64,000 bases of DNA from Pseudomonas putida (GCA_041071465.1 CP163498.1:3242001-3306000), one strand, 5' to 3'; positions 43,935 to 58,802 are shown, counted from the stretch's first letter. The notes: generated from the sequence alone by a model not told the origin. Program-made: numbers and translations.

Positions 43935-44363
43935 TCAAAGTCGCTGTAAGCGGTGGTCTTGCAGAGCATAGCCCTGTTCACGGTAGAAACGGAATCGCTC
44001 ACGGGCTGATTGGCGGATACCAGGCTCTTCGACGACGATTTCGGCTACCCGCTCGAACTGGCCGACAAAACCCGGCACGCTGGCGCCCAGGTTGATCAGC
44101 AGGTCGTGGTGCTCGCCTGCGTTGTCAGCCAGGCCCAGGGCCACGTCAGCATCGGCATGCACTTCGGCCAGGTCGTGGGGCACGAACGCCTCGCCCTTGA
44201 AACGCCATAAGCGCTGGTCCAGCTCGCTGCGCTGTTCAGTATCCTGGCAGTGCAGATAAACACGGTGGCCGAGGCGCCAGGCTTTTTCGCACAGTTTGCA
44301 GGCGAAATCGAGCCGCGCCGACAGCGAGTCGGTGGGCAAGATGTAGAAGTCGACTTTGCTCAT
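43935..44363 (-). CDS. holC: DNA polymerase III subunit chi HolC
   Basis: HolC is the chi subunit of the clamp-loader complex; it binds SSB and links the loader to coated DNA. The 142-aa product starts MSKVDFYILPTDSL and has LCEKAWRLGHRVYLHCQD and LWRFKGEAFVPHDL, typical of chi. It follows pepA by 48 bp, the conserved pepA-holC-valS order. Confidence 0.94.
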   Translation of the reverse strand: MSKVDFYILPTDSLSARLDFACKLCEKAWRLGHRVYLHCQDTEQRSELDQRLWRFKGEAFVPHDLAEVHADADVALGLADNAGEHHDLLINLGASVPGFVGQFERVAEIVVEEPGIRQSARERFRFYREQGYALQDHRLQRL

Positions 44364-44411
44364 GGTTGGTCTCGCCGGCCGGTGGCGCAGGGCACCACCG
44401 GCTTCACGGCG

Positions 44412-46206
<1,795 letters not shown>

Positions 46207-47322
46207 TTGATCGTCTTTCGTTATCTGTCCCGCGAGGTCCTGGTGACCTTGAGCGCCGTCAGCGCTGTGCTGCTGGTGATCATCATGAGCGGGCGCTTCA
46301 TCAAGTACCTGGCCCAGGCTGCCCAAGGCGTGCTCGATCCGGGTGTGCTGTTCCTGATCATGGGCTTCCGCCTGCCGGGCTTCCTGCAGCTGATCCTGCC
46401 GCTGGGGCTGTTCCTCGGCATTCTCCTGGCTTACGGGCGCCTGTACCTGGAAAGCGAGATGACCGTACTGTCGGCCACGGGCATGAGCCAGCAGCGCTTG
46501 CTGGGCCTGACCATGGCGCCGGCTGCCCTGGTCGCCCTGCTGGTGGCCTGGCTGAGCCTGAGCCTGGCACCGCTGGGCGTAGCCCAGGTGCAGCAGATCA
46601 TCAGCCAGCAGGATGCCCTGACCGAGTTCGACACTCTGGTGCCGGGCCGCTTCCAGACATTACGTGATGGCTCGCGGGTAACCTACACCGAGCAACTGTC
46701 GGATGACCGCATCAACCTGGCTGGGGTGTTCATCTCCGAGAAGCGCTTCAACCAGGACAAGACCAAGGACCGTGCCCCGTCGGTGCTGGTCGCCGAGAAA
46801 GGCCACCAGGAGATCCAGGCCGACGGCAACCGCTACCTGGTCCTGGAGAACGGCTACCGCTACGACGGCAACCCGGGCCAGGCCGACTACCGTGCTATCA
46901 AGTACGACACTTACGGCGTGCTGCTGCCCAAGCCGGAAGTCGCCGAGGAGGTAACCGAGCGCGAAGCTATCCCTACCTCCGAGCTGATTGGCAAGAAAGG
47001 CCTGCGTGAGCGCGCCGAACTGCAATGGCGGATATCGCTGCCGATCCTGGTGTTTGTCGTTACCTTGCTGGCGGTGCCGCTGTCACGGGTCAACCCGCGA
47101 CAAGGCCGCTTCCTCAAGCTGTTGCCAGCAATTCTTCTGTACATGGCCTACCTGACAATGCTGATTTCCGTACGCGGCGCCCTCGAGAAGGGCAAACTGC
47201 CGATCGCCCTGGGCATGTGGTGGGTCCACGGCCTGTTCCTGCTGATCGGCCTTGGTCTGATGTACTGGGAGCCTCTGCGCCTCAAACGCGCCGCTCGCCG
47301 TGCGGAGGTGGCCCATGGCTAA
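46207..47322 (+). CDS. lptF: LPS export ABC transporter permease LptF
   Basis: LptF, with LptG, forms the membrane part of LptB2FG that extracts LPS. The 371-aa product begins at TTG 46207 (MIVFRYLSREVLVTLS when initiated), 8 bp after AGGAG; the upstream ATG 46171 has no such site. It has six membrane segments around a periplasmic jellyroll (LAGVFISEKRFNQDKTKDRA). lptG overlaps its end by 8 bp. Confidence 0.93.
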   Translation: MIVFRYLSREVLVTLSAVSAVLLVIIMSGRFIKYLAQAAQGVLDPGVLFLIMGFRLPGFLQLILPLGLFLGILLAYGRLYLESEMTVLSATGMSQQRLLGLTMAPAALVALLVAWLSLSLAPLGVAQVQQIISQQDALTEFDTLVPGRFQTLRDGSRVTYTEQLSDDRINLAGVFISEKRFNQDKTKDRAPSVLVAEKGHQEIQADGNRYLVLENGYRYDGNPGQADYRAIKYDTYGVLLPKPEVAEEVTEREAIPTSELIGKKGLRERAELQWRISLPILVFVVTLLAVPLSRVNPRQGRFLKLLPAILLYMAYLTMLISVRGALEKGKLPIALGMWWVHGLFLLIGLGLMYWEPLRLKRAARRAEVAHG

Positions 47323-48376
47323 GCTCGACCGCTACATCGGCCAGAGCGTGCTGATGGCCATTCTGGCTGTGCTGGGGATCATCCTCGGCCTGGCCTCGCT
47401 GTTCGCCTTCATCGATGAGATGAGCGACCTGAGTGACACCTACACGGTGATGGAAGCGGGCAACTTCGTCCTGCTTACCGCACCACGGCGGCTGTACGAA
47501 ATGCTGCCGATGGCGGCATTGATCGGCTGCCTGATCGGCCTGGGCAGCCTGGCCAGCAGCAGCGAACTGACCATCATGCGTGCGGCGGGTGTTTCCATCG
47601 GCCGTATCGTCTGGGCGGTGATGAAGCCGATGCTGGTGCTGATGCTGGTTGGCCTGCTGATTGGCGAGTACGTGGCACCGGTGACCGAGAACAAGGCCCA
47701 GGCCGACCGTTCCCTGGCCCAGGGTGGCGGTGAAGCGCAAAGCTCCAAACGCGGCATGTGGCACCGCCAGGGCGAGGAATACGTGCACATCAACGCCGTG
47801 CAGCCCAACGGCCTGCTGCTGGGTGTAACCCGCTACCGCTTCGACAACGAGCGCAAGATCGTCACCTCGAGCTTCGCCCGCCGCGCGCAGTACCAGGACG
47901 ACCACTGGCTGCTGGCTGACGTGCGCACCACCTACTTCCGTGGCGACCACACCGAAGTGGTCAACGCGCCGCAGGAGCGCTGGGACGTTTCGCTTACGCC
48001 AGAACTGCTCAATACCGTGATTCTGGCGCCGGAGTCGCTGTCGATCACCGGGCTGTGGGACTACATCCACTACTTGTCCGACCAGGGCCTGAACAACGCC
48101 CGTTATTGGCTGGCGTTCTGGACCAAGGTGCTGCAGCCGATGGTGACGGCGGCACTGGTGCTGATGGCGATCTCGTTCATCTTTGGCCCGCTGCGTTCGG
48201 TGACGCTTGGCCAGCGCGTGTTCACCGGTGTACTGGTGGGCTTCGTGTTCCGCATCGGCCAGGACCTGCTGGGGCCTTCGAGCCAGGTGTTCGGCTTCCC
48301 GCCGCTGCTGGCGGTGGTGATCCCGGCAGGCATCTGTGCGCTGGCGGGTGTGTGGTTGTTGCGCCGAGCGGGTTGA
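47315..48376 (+). CDS. lptG: LPS export ABC transporter permease LptG
   Basis: LptG is the second permease of LptB2FG. The 353-aa product starts MAKLDRYIGQSVLMAIL and has six hydrophobic helices and a periplasmic domain (RYRFDNERKIVTSSFARRAQY). The motif LPMAALIGCLIGLGSLASSSEL is split here as LPMAALIGCLIGLG and SELTIMRAAGVS. A two-way terminator follows. Confidence 0.95.
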   Translation: MAKLDRYIGQSVLMAILAVLGIILGLASLFAFIDEMSDLSDTYTVMEAGNFVLLTAPRRLYEMLPMAALIGCLIGLGSLASSSELTIMRAAGVSIGRIVWAVMKPMLVLMLVGLLIGEYVAPVTENKAQADRSLAQGGGEAQSSKRGMWHRQGEEYVHINAVQPNGLLLGVTRYRFDNERKIVTSSFARRAQYQDDHWLLADVRTTYFRGDHTEVVNAPQERWDVSLTPELLNTVILAPESLSITGLWDYIHYLSDQGLNNARYWLAFWTKVLQPMVTAALVLMAISFIFGPLRSVTLGQRVFTGVLVGFVFRIGQDLLGPSSQVFGFPPLLAVVIPAGICALAGVWLLRRAG

Positions 48377-48391
48377 TGGCCTGAGCTGCAT

Positions 48392-48419
48392 AAAAAGCCG
48401 ACCCTAGGGTCGGCTTTTT
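48392..48419. terminator. Bidirectional terminator between lptG and the RDD gene
   Basis: AAAAAGCCGACCC (48392-48404) and GGGTCGGCTTTTT (48407-48419) form a perfect palindrome with T-runs on both strands. It serves the convergent lptG and RDD genes. Confidence 0.92.
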
Positions 48420-48436
48420 CGTAGGCCCGTTCTGGG

Positions 48437-48925
48437 TCATTTCTTCTGCTTCGGCACCCGCACCAGTTGGCTTTCCGAGTAGATGTCATGCCAACCGCGC
48501 TTGCGCTTGTCGATCAGCACCCAGAAAAAACCCAGCCCCAGGCACAGCCATGAGGCGATCGATACCACAAAGCGCAACAGCGCCTGCCACAGGCTGATGG
48601 CCGAGCCATCGGCGTTCTGCACCCGCACACCCCACACCTGCATGCCCAGGGTCTGCCCACCGTGGGTCCAGAACTTGGCAAAGAAGCCGAACAGGGCGAA
48701 CAGCAACACCGTTGACAGCAGAGGGTCGCCATCCAGTGCGCCGGCCTCGGTCAGCTCGCGCATACGCGCCTCGCCGATAATCGACATCTGGATCATCTTG
48801 TAGGCACCAGCGGTTACGATCAGCAGTGCCGTACACAGCAGAAAGTCATAGAACATCGCCGCCAGGCGCCGGCCCAGGCCGACCGGCGGAAAATCACCCT
48901 GGGGTGTGAGCAGAGGCTTGGACAT
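48437..48925 (-). CDS. RDD-family membrane protein
   Basis: The 162-aa product has three hydrophobic segments and an RDD domain: GLGRRLAAMFYDFLLCTALL (the Arg and Asp of the name), then THGGQTLGMQVWGVRV, and VLIDKRKRGWHDIYS with the C-terminal Asp. RDD proteins are of mostly unknown function; some act in ion exchange. No operon partner is evident. Confidence 0.88.
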   Translation of the reverse strand: MSKPLLTPQGDFPPVGLGRRLAAMFYDFLLCTALLIVTAGAYKMIQMSIIGEARMRELTEAGALDGDPLLSTVLLFALFGFFAKFWTHGGQTLGMQVWGVRVQNADGSAISLWQALLRFVVSIASWLCLGLGFFWVLIDKRKRGWHDIYSESQLVRVPKQKK

Positions 48926-48965
48926 GCAGGACGGCTCCAGAAGACGAAGCCGCTATTCTACGGGC

Positions 48966-48995
48966 AAAAAAAAAGCCCCTGCACTTGGCAGGGGC
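48966..48995 (-). terminator. Intrinsic terminator of the cold-shock gene
   Basis: On the minus strand, GCCCCTGC (48988-48995 complement) pairs with GCAGGGGC and is followed by nine T (complement of A run 48966-48974). It lies 21 bp past the stop of the cold-shock gene. Confidence 0.88.
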
Positions 48996-49016
48996 TTTTG
49001 GGTGTCTGGTATTCGC

Positions 49017-49229
49017 TTATGCGACGACCTGAACCTGGTCGGCCTGCAGGCCTTTCTGGCCCTGGACGGCTACGAAGGTAACCTTCTGGCCTTCTTTCAG
49101 GCTTTTGAAACCGTTGCCTTCGATAGCACGGAAGTGCACGAACAGATCAGCACCGCTTTCTGGGGTGATGAAACCGTAACCTTTCTCGTCGTTAAACCAC
49201 TTGACGGTACCGTTCTGACGCTCAGCCAT
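49017..49229 (-). CDS. Cold-shock protein (CspA family)
   Basis: This is a single-domain OB-fold RNA chaperone of 70 aa. The RNP1 motif is KGYGFITPE and RNP2 is LFVHFRAIE, with [16 protein letters not shown] typical of the family. Pseudomonas genomes have several csp genes; which one this is cannot be settled from sequence alone. AGGAAATAA precedes the ATG. Confidence 0.93.
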   Translation of the reverse strand: MAERQNGTVKWFNDEKGYGFITPESGADLFVHFRAIEGNGFKSLKEGQKVTFVAVQGQKGLQADQVQVVA

Positions 49230-49594
49230 TGTCTTATTTCCTATGAAGCTTGAATTTTGATGACAGTTACTTTCGCACTTGTTTGTAAGCGAAAGATTAC
49301 TGGGCTGGGTTGCAGGAAAGTAAGAGACGTCGAACGGGTTGTAGCAAATCTCGGCTACTGGCCCAGGTCACGAACTGTTGCGACCCATGCAAACACAGTG
49401 CAGTGACTCTACGCCAACTCCCGAGCGAAAAACAAGCCCTTGGTCGTATGGAAAAATGACCGTCTGCCGATAACCGACCGCTTTGTCGGAAACGGCGTGG
49501 CGCCTGGCCTGGCGCCATGTTCAAAAGTTATTGGGAAGGTTCGAAAACGAAAAACGAATATGTCGAACCTGCCCACAACCTTCACAGAACCGTT
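49230..49594 (-). promoter_or_regulatory. csp leader and gcvT 3' region (365 bp)
   Basis: The part near 49230-49450 is the likely promoter and 5' leader of the cold-shock gene. It has an inverted repeat CTTTCGC (49270-49276) / GCGAAAG (49289-49295), which fits a structured cold-shock leader. Near 49498-49517 TGGCGCC/GGCGCCA forms a hairpin that may end gcvT transcription. No gene is seen. Confidence 0.45.
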
Positions 49595-50716
49595 TCAACC
49601 ACGGTAGTAACGTTGTGCCACGAAAGGCATTTTGCTGACTTTCAAGGCAACCTTCTTGCCGCGTACTACGGCAAACAGGGGGGTGTCGAGTGCAGCATGT
49701 TCACTCTCGATATAACCCATTGCAACAGGGGCGCCGAGTGTCGGGCCAAAGCCACCGCTGCACACTTTACCTACCGGTTTATCGTTTGCATCGACAATGT
49801 CCGCCCCTTCACGTACTGGGGTACGTTCTTGTGGCAACAGCCCGACACGTTTGCGCGCCACTCCCTCGCGCTGGTGGGCGAAGATTGCCTCGGCGCCAGG
49901 GAACCCTGCAGCACGCGCACCCTCGGCACGGCGCACTTTGGAAATCGCCCACAGCAGACTGGCTTCGATCGGAGTGGTCTCGGTATTCATGTCATGGCCA
50001 TACAGGCACAGGCCGGCTTCCAGGCGCAGCGAGTCGCGCGCGCCCAGGCCGATAGGTTGTACTTCCGGCTCGGCCAGCAGGCGGCGGGCCAAAGCTTCGG
50101 CGCCTTGGACCGGTACCGAAATCTCGTAGCCGTCTTCGCCGGTGTAGCCCGAGCGGCTGACGAAGCAGTCTTCACCCAGCAGTTTCACCGGGCGGAACTG
50201 CATGAAGGTCATGCCGGCCACTTCCGGGGCCAGGCGCTCAAGCACCTTGACCGCTGCCGGCCCTTGCAGGGCGAGCAGGGCACGCTGCTCGAACAATGGC
50301 TGCACCTCGCAACGGCCGCCGATGTGCGTTTGCAGGTGGGCCAGGTCCTGGTCCTTGCAAGCGGCGTTCACCACCAGGAACAGGGTGTCGTCGCCCAGGT
50401 TGGCCACCATCAGGTCGTCAAGGATACCGCCTTGTTCATTGGTGAACATGGCATAGCGTTGCATGCCCACCGGCAGGTCGATGATGTCCACTGGCACCAG
50501 GCTTTCCAAGGCCTTGGCGGCATCGGCGCCGCGCAGGATGATCTGGCCCATGTGCGAGACATCGAACAGGCCGGCCTGCTCGCGGGTGTGCAGGTGTTCC
50601 TTGAGCACGCCCAGCGGGTACTGCACTGGCATGTCGTAGCCGGCGAACGGCACCATGCGCGCCCCCAATTCCAGGTGCAGGGCATGCAGTGGGGTCTTGA
50701 GCAGTGTTTCGGACAT
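49595..50716 (-). CDS. gcvT: Glycine cleavage system aminomethyltransferase GcvT
   Basis: The T-protein releases ammonia and passes the methylene group to tetrahydrofolate. The 373-aa product has the folate-binding [11 protein letters not shown] and [16 protein letters not shown] near the N-terminus, [19 protein letters not shown], and the C-terminal [16 protein letters not shown]. It is last in the gcvH-gcvP-sdaA-gcvT set, 27 bp after sdaA. Confidence 0.95.
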   Translation of the reverse strand: MSETLLKTPLHALHLELGARMVPFAGYDMPVQYPLGVLKEHLHTREQAGLFDVSHMGQIILRGADAAKALESLVPVDIIDLPVGMQRYAMFTNEQGGILDDLMVANLGDDTLFLVVNAACKDQDLAHLQTHIGGRCEVQPLFEQRALLALQGPAAVKVLERLAPEVAGMTFMQFRPVKLLGEDCFVSRSGYTGEDGYEISVPVQGAEALARRLLAEPEVQPIGLGARDSLRLEAGLCLYGHDMNTETTPIEASLLWAISKVRRAEGARAAGFPGAEAIFAHQREGVARKRVGLLPQERTPVREGADIVDANDKPVGKVCSGGFGPTLGAPVAMGYIESEHAALDTPLFAVVRGKKVALKVSKMPFVAQRYYRG

Positions 50717-50743
50717 CGGTGACTCCTTGCTGTTGTTGTCGGG

Positions 50744-52120
<1,377 letters not shown>

Positions 52121-52159
52121 GGTGACCTCCTGCCAGGGTTTCAGGACGGACGGTGAACC

Positions 52160-52233
52160 CTGTGGGAGCGGGTTTACCCGCGAATGCGGCGGTAAAGCCA
52201 CCATCGCATTCGCGGGTAAACCCGCTCCCACAG
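52160..52233. repeat. REP inverted pair between gcvP and sdaA
   Basis: Arms 52160-52188 and 52205-52233 are 29-nt perfect inverted repeats of the GTGGGAGCGGGTTTACCCGCG type. Lying inside the operon, it could reduce or stabilise the sdaA-gcvT transcript. Confidence 0.86.
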
Positions 52234-52272
52234 AGGCCCACACCTCAACTCAGGGAACGGGCCCGAAAGCTA

Positions 52273-55128
<2,856 letters not shown>

Positions 55129-55139
55129 GGCGCAGTTCC

Positions 55140-55523
55140 TCAAGCGTCGTCGTTGGCTTTGATCAGGCGGTCGTAGGCGTCCTGGTCGAGCAGTGCGCTG
55201 ACTTCGCTCATGTCGGCCGGGTTGAAGCGGAAGAACCAGCCTTCGCCCATCGGGTCTTCGTTGACCAGCTCTGGGCTGTTTTCGAGCTGGTCGTTGACCG
55301 CGACCACTTCGCCGCTCAGCGGCATGTACACGCCGCTGGCGGCCTTTACCGATTCAACGGTGGACGCTTCGCTGCCTTTCTCGTACTGCTGCAACTCGGG
55401 CAGTTGCACGAAAACCACATCGCCAAGGGCGTTCTGGGCGTAGGCGGTGATACCCACGGTGACGCTGCCATCGGCTTCGACGCGCAGCCATTCGTGATCT
55501 TCAGTGAAACGCAACTCGCTCAT
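55140..55523 (-). CDS. gcvH: Glycine cleavage system H protein GcvH
   Basis: GcvH carries the lipoyl arm between P, T and L proteins. The 127-aa product has the lipoylated Lys60 in [18 protein letters not shown] and begins [19 protein letters not shown]. It is the promoter-proximal gene of the operon, about 55 nt downstream of the predicted sigma-54 start point. L-protein is not in the window. Confidence 0.96.
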   Translation of the reverse strand: MSELRFTEDHEWLRVEADGSVTVGITAYAQNALGDVVFVQLPELQQYEKGSEASTVESVKAASGVYMPLSGEVVAVNDQLENSPELVNEDPMGEGWFFRFNPADMSEVSALLDQDAYDRLIKANDDA

Positions 55524-55588
55524 GGGGAATCCTCGGGAAGCAGGGCGTTGGGCGCGGTGGCTCCGCGCTCTTGGGTTGCGATTCCCTA

Positions 55589-55605
55589 AGCAATATCGCG
55601 GCCAA
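55589..55605 (-). promoter_or_regulatory. Sigma-54 promoter of the gcvH operon
   Basis: On the minus strand TTGGCCGCGATATTGCT has GG and GC spaced by exactly 10 nt, close to TTGGCACG-N4-TTGCA. The -12 GC is at 55590-55591 and the -24 GG at 55602-55603. Confidence 0.78.
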
Positions 55606-55667
55606 TCACAAAAAATCGTTATAAATCATATGCTTATATTGTTTCTGCAATGCGTTTGACATTTTTG

Positions 55668-55685
55668 TGGAACGATAACGCTACA
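55668..55685 (-). promoter_or_regulatory. Candidate GcsR activator site upstream of gcvH
   Basis: On the minus strand TGTAGCG-TTAT-CGTTCCA matches 12 of 14 fixed positions of TGTAACG-N4-CGTTCCG, the consensus I recall for P. aeruginosa GcsR. It lies about 65-80 bp upstream of the sigma-54 -24 element. Only one clear copy is seen, while P. aeruginosa has three. Confidence 0.65.
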
Positions 55686-55748
55686 GTTGGCGAGGGGAGA
55701 GAAAGGGTTTTGTGATCAAACCCTTGTGCAGACGCATCTGAATGGTTG

Positions 55749-55785
55749 TGTATCGATTTCAATCCGGCGTACTGAAATCGATACA
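55749..55785. other. Perfect 13-bp inverted repeat between gltS and gcvH
   Basis: TGTATCGATTTCA (55749-55761) and TGAAATCGATACA (55773-55785) flank an 11-nt spacer. No T-run follows on either side. It may be a gltS 3' hairpin or an operator. Confidence 0.6.
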
Positions 55786-55801
55786 GCCTTGAGAGCCGGG
55801 T

Positions 55802-56959
55802 TCATCCTCCGATAAGGAGGAGCAATGCCAGGTACAACTTGATCACGACGACATTGATGATGTCGATGAAGAACGCGCCCACCATCGGTACCACCAGAAA
55901 GGCAATCTGGGAGGCGCCGTAGCGCTGGGTCACCGCCTGCATGTTGGCGATGGCCGTCGGCGTCGCACCCAAGCCGAAGCCGCAGTGCCCTGCGGCCAGG
56001 ACTGCCGCATCGTAGTTGCGCCCCATCACCCTGAAGGTCACGAAGATCGCGAATAGCGCCATGACCAGTGTCTGCACGGCCAACAAGATGAAGAAGGGTA
56101 AGGCCAGGGCTGCCAGGTCCCACAATTTGAGCGACATCAAGGCAATGGCCAGGAACAGGGACAAACTCACGTTGCCCATTACTGACACTTCCCGCTCGAA
56201 TACACGGTAAAAGCCGATTGCTGAAAGCCCGTTGCGCAACACTACCCCCACGAAGAGTACGCAGACGAAGGTCGGTAGTTCAAATGTTGTGCCTTTCAAT
56301 GCGCTATTAAGTAGTGTGCCGGCCAGCAAGCTGACGGCAATAAGTGCGAGGGTCTCGATAAATGTAAATGGCGTAATCAGGCGCTCTTTATGCGGGTGTT
56401 CGAAACCCTTTGGTAACTGCGGAACTTCTTCTTCGATACCGGGTGCCTTGACGCGCTTGATCAACATCCTGGCGACGGGACCACCAATCAAACCGCCCAG
56501 CACCAGGCCGAAGGTGGCAGAGGCCATTGCCAGTTCGGATGCCGAAGCCAGGCCAAATCTCTCGGTGAAGGTTGCGCCCCAGGCAGCGCCTGTACCGTGG
56601 CCCCCCGACAAACTGATAGAACCGGTCAGCAAGCCCATCAGCGGATCGAGCCCCAATGCTGTTGCCAGGCCGATGCCCATGGCGTTCTGAACCAGCAGCA
56701 AGCCTGTGACCACCAGCAAAAACACCGCCACCACGCGCCCGCCCTTTTTCAGGCTGGCGAAGTCTGCACTCAAGCCGATGGTGGCGAAGAATGCCAACAT
56801 CAACGGCGTTTGCAGCGAGGTATCAAACTGGACGTGTACATCGAAACTGCGCAAGGCCAAGAGTGACAAGGCAACGACCAGGCCGCCTGCAACAGGCTCC
56901 GGGATATTGTAAGTACGCAGGAAACCAATTCGTGCGACCAAACTACGCCCCAGTAGCAA
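55802..56959 (-). CDS. gltS: Sodium/glutamate symporter GltS, with a stop at codon 3 of the expected start
   Basis: GltS imports glutamate with sodium through the inner membrane. The reading frame encodes family hallmarks LSGGHGTGAAWGATF, LPTFVCVLFVGVVLRNGLS and AGHCGFGLGATPTAIANMQA, with about ten hydrophobic segments. The natural start seems to be ATG 57005-57007 (GAAGAG upstream), but the third codon is TAA (56999-57001): M-I-stop-L-D-F-Y-G-T-L, where E. coli has a His. Beyond it the frame stays open; the first start-like codon is TTG 56957-56959, giving 385 aa without part of the first helix. The gene may be inactive, use a weak start, or contain a base error. Confidence 0.82.
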   Translation of the reverse strand: MLLGRSLVARIGFLRTYNIPEPVAGGLVVALSLLALRSFDVHVQFDTSLQTPLMLAFFATIGLSADFASLKKGGRVVAVFLLVVTGLLLVQNAMGIGLATALGLDPLMGLLTGSISLSGGHGTGAAWGATFTERFGLASASELAMASATFGLVLGGLIGGPVARMLIKRVKAPGIEEEVPQLPKGFEHPHKERLITPFTFIETLALIAVSLLAGTLLNSALKGTTFELPTFVCVLFVGVVLRNGLSAIGFYRVFEREVSVMGNVSLSLFLAIALMSLKLWDLAALALPFFILLAVQTLVMALFAIFVTFRVMGRNYDAAVLAAGHCGFGLGATPTAIANMQAVTQRYGASQIAFLVVPMVGAFFIDIINVVVIKLYLALLLLIGG

Positions 56960-57007
56960 TACTAAAGAGGCGGCTACAAGTGTCCCGTAAAAATCGAGTT
57001 AAATCAT

Positions 57008-57134
57008 CAGGGTACTCTTCGTTCAGGGTGACAAGCGAAATTACAACGTCACCATTCTACGGCGAGCACTCCCGTCAATTGCGGCTGCGCGGTTAGGAAA
57101 AGTCTGAACCATCCGCCAGTTTTGACGATAACTA
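57008..57134 (-). promoter_or_regulatory. gltS upstream region
   Basis: This 127-bp region between gltS and the upstream regulator gene probably carries the gltS promoter. GAAGAG before ATG 57007 is its ribosome site. Nothing else is recognised. Confidence 0.35.
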
Positions 57135-58643
57135 TCAGGGTTTGCCGGGTATTCCATATTTGCGCAAGCGCTGGGCGATGGCGGTATGCGAAGTTTGCAA
57201 GCGCCCGGCCAGTTGCCGCGTCGATGGGTAACTGGCATACAGGCGCTGCAACAGTTCGCGTTCGAAATCTCCCACGGCCTGTTCCAGGCTGGCCACTTCA
57301 CCCTCTTGCCCGCGTGCCACCGAGGTCCCCGCAATGTCCAGGTCGCCGATGTCCACCAGGTTGCTCTCGCAGATGGCCGCCGCGCGGAAAATCACGTTCT
57401 GCAACTGACGCACATTGCCCGGCCAAGGGTTGGCCAGCAGTGCCGAATGGGTGGCCGGAGTCAGCCGGCAGGCTGGGCGCTGGATCTGCGTGCAAGCCTG
57501 CTGCATGAAGAAGTGCGCCAGCATCAGGATGTCCTGGCCACGGTCGCGCAGTGGCGGCACCTGCAGGTTGAGCACGTTCAGGCGGTAGAACAGGTCTTCG
57601 CGGAAGCTACCTTCGGCAACCATGCGCTCCAGGTCGCGGTGGGTGGCGCTGATGATGCGCACATCCACCTTCACCTCGCGGTCACCGCCCACCCGGCGGA
57701 AGCTGCCGTCGCTGAGAAAGCGCAGCAGCTTGGCCTGCAGGTACGGTGACATTTCGCCAATTTCATCAAGGAACACCGTGCCCTGATTGGCCAACTCCAT
57801 CAGCCCGGGCTTGCCACCGCGTTGCGCGCCGGTGAAGGCGCCGGGGGCGTAACCGAACAACTCGCTCTCGGCCAGGCTCTCGGGCAGCGCGGCGCAATTC
57901 AGTGCCAGGAACGGTGCCGCATGGCGGCTGCTGATGGCATGGCAGGCGCGGGCGACCAGCTCTTTACCCGTGCCGGTTTCACCATGTACCAGCAGTGGCG
58001 CATCAAGCGCTGCCACGCGCAGGGCGCGGGCCTTCAGGGTGCGTATGACCGGCGACTCGCCAAGCAAGGCATCGAAGCCTTCGGCGTGGTCGTGGTGCAG
58101 GGCCGACAGGCGTTCGCCCATGCGCGAAGGTGGGTACAGCGTCAGCAGGCCACCGGCGTTGGTGATCGGCATGGCGTCCAGCAGCAGGCTCTGGCCGTTC
58201 AACTGCATTTCGCGCATGGGCAGGTGGAAGTTGTTGTCCAGCAGGGCCTGCAGCAGTGCAGGGTCGCCAAACAGTTCATCCACCGAGCGCCCGGCGGATT
58301 CACGGCCGCACAGTTCGATCAGCGCCGGGTTGGCCAGCAACACCAGGCCTGCGCTGTCCACCGCCAGCACCGGGTCGCTCATGGCCGCTAGCAGGGCATC
58401 GAGTTGCAGGTGGCGACGCTGGCCGGGGAGGATGTCGACCACGTCCACCGACTGCACGCCGTGTACTTCGAACAGCGCGTCATGCAGTTCTTCGAGCACG
58501 GCGGGGCTGAGGGTGGGGGCGTCGATGTAGACGTTCGGCGGGACCATCTCCACGGCGTCCAGGTTGAGGTTGCGGGCACCGAGCAGGGCGAGGACTTCCT
58601 GGGTGATGCCGACGCGGTCGATGAAGCTGACGTGGATGCGCAT
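57135..58643 (-). CDS. gcsR: TyrR-like sigma-54 enhancer-binding protein GcsR (glycine cleavage regulator)
   Basis: The 502-aa protein has an N-terminal ACT domain (about residues 1-75), a PAS-like domain (about 80-190), an AAA+ domain and a TyrR-type HTH (TRQLAGRLQTSHTAIAQRLR). Walker A GETGTGKE is at 221-228, and the sigma-54 contact loop GAFTGA is intact at 268-273, so it should activate RpoN promoters, unlike E. coli TyrR. P. aeruginosa GcsR has this architecture and drives gcvHP-glyA-sdaA-gcvT in response to glycine; location beside the gcv operon with a matching site supports the name. PhhR is the alternative, but its context is phenylalanine hydroxylase genes. Confidence 0.88.
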   Translation of the reverse strand: MRIHVSFIDRVGITQEVLALLGARNLNLDAVEMVPPNVYIDAPTLSPAVLEELHDALFEVHGVQSVDVVDILPGQRRHLQLDALLAAMSDPVLAVDSAGLVLLANPALIELCGRESAGRSVDELFGDPALLQALLDNNFHLPMREMQLNGQSLLLDAMPITNAGGLLTLYPPSRMGERLSALHHDHAEGFDALLGESPVIRTLKARALRVAALDAPLLVHGETGTGKELVARACHAISSRHAAPFLALNCAALPESLAESELFGYAPGAFTGAQRGGKPGLMELANQGTVFLDEIGEMSPYLQAKLLRFLSDGSFRRVGGDREVKVDVRIISATHRDLERMVAEGSFREDLFYRLNVLNLQVPPLRDRGQDILMLAHFFMQQACTQIQRPACRLTPATHSALLANPWPGNVRQLQNVIFRAAAICESNLVDIGDLDIAGTSVARGQEGEVASLEQAVGDFERELLQRLYASYPSTRQLAGRLQTSHTAIAQRLRKYGIPGKP

Positions 58644-58727
58644 GGGGAGGCGAAAGGTGGTGGCCGGGGAGGGCGGTAGTATGCCTTAACATCGCCGGGG
58701 CCGCTTTGCGGCCCTATCGCGACACTA

Positions 58728-58770
58728 GGCCACTCCCACAACGTTTACGCATTCAGTTGTGGGAGCGGCC
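58728..58770. repeat. Degenerate REP pair between gcsR and the DUF5064 gene
   Basis: GGCCACTCCCACAAC (58728-58742) pairs with GTTGTGGGAGCGGCC (58756-58770), one mismatch. Flanks carry the same CTTTGCGGCCC / GGGCTGCAAAG tails as the other REPs. It is upstream of gcsR and past the end of the arc operon. Confidence 0.75.
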
Positions 58771-58802
58771 TTGGGCTGCAAAGCAGCCGCAAAATGCTGA
58801 AA

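Noticed and set aside
40358..44095. 1245-aa plus-strand ORF across valS and neighbours
   Set aside because: It runs through two REP pairs and is antisense to valS; composition is that of a shadow frame.
57135..58643. Assignment of the TyrR-like regulator as PhhR
   Set aside because: PhhR genes sit beside phenylalanine hydroxylase genes (phhAB), which are absent here; the gcv context, GAFTGA loop and target-like site favour GcsR.
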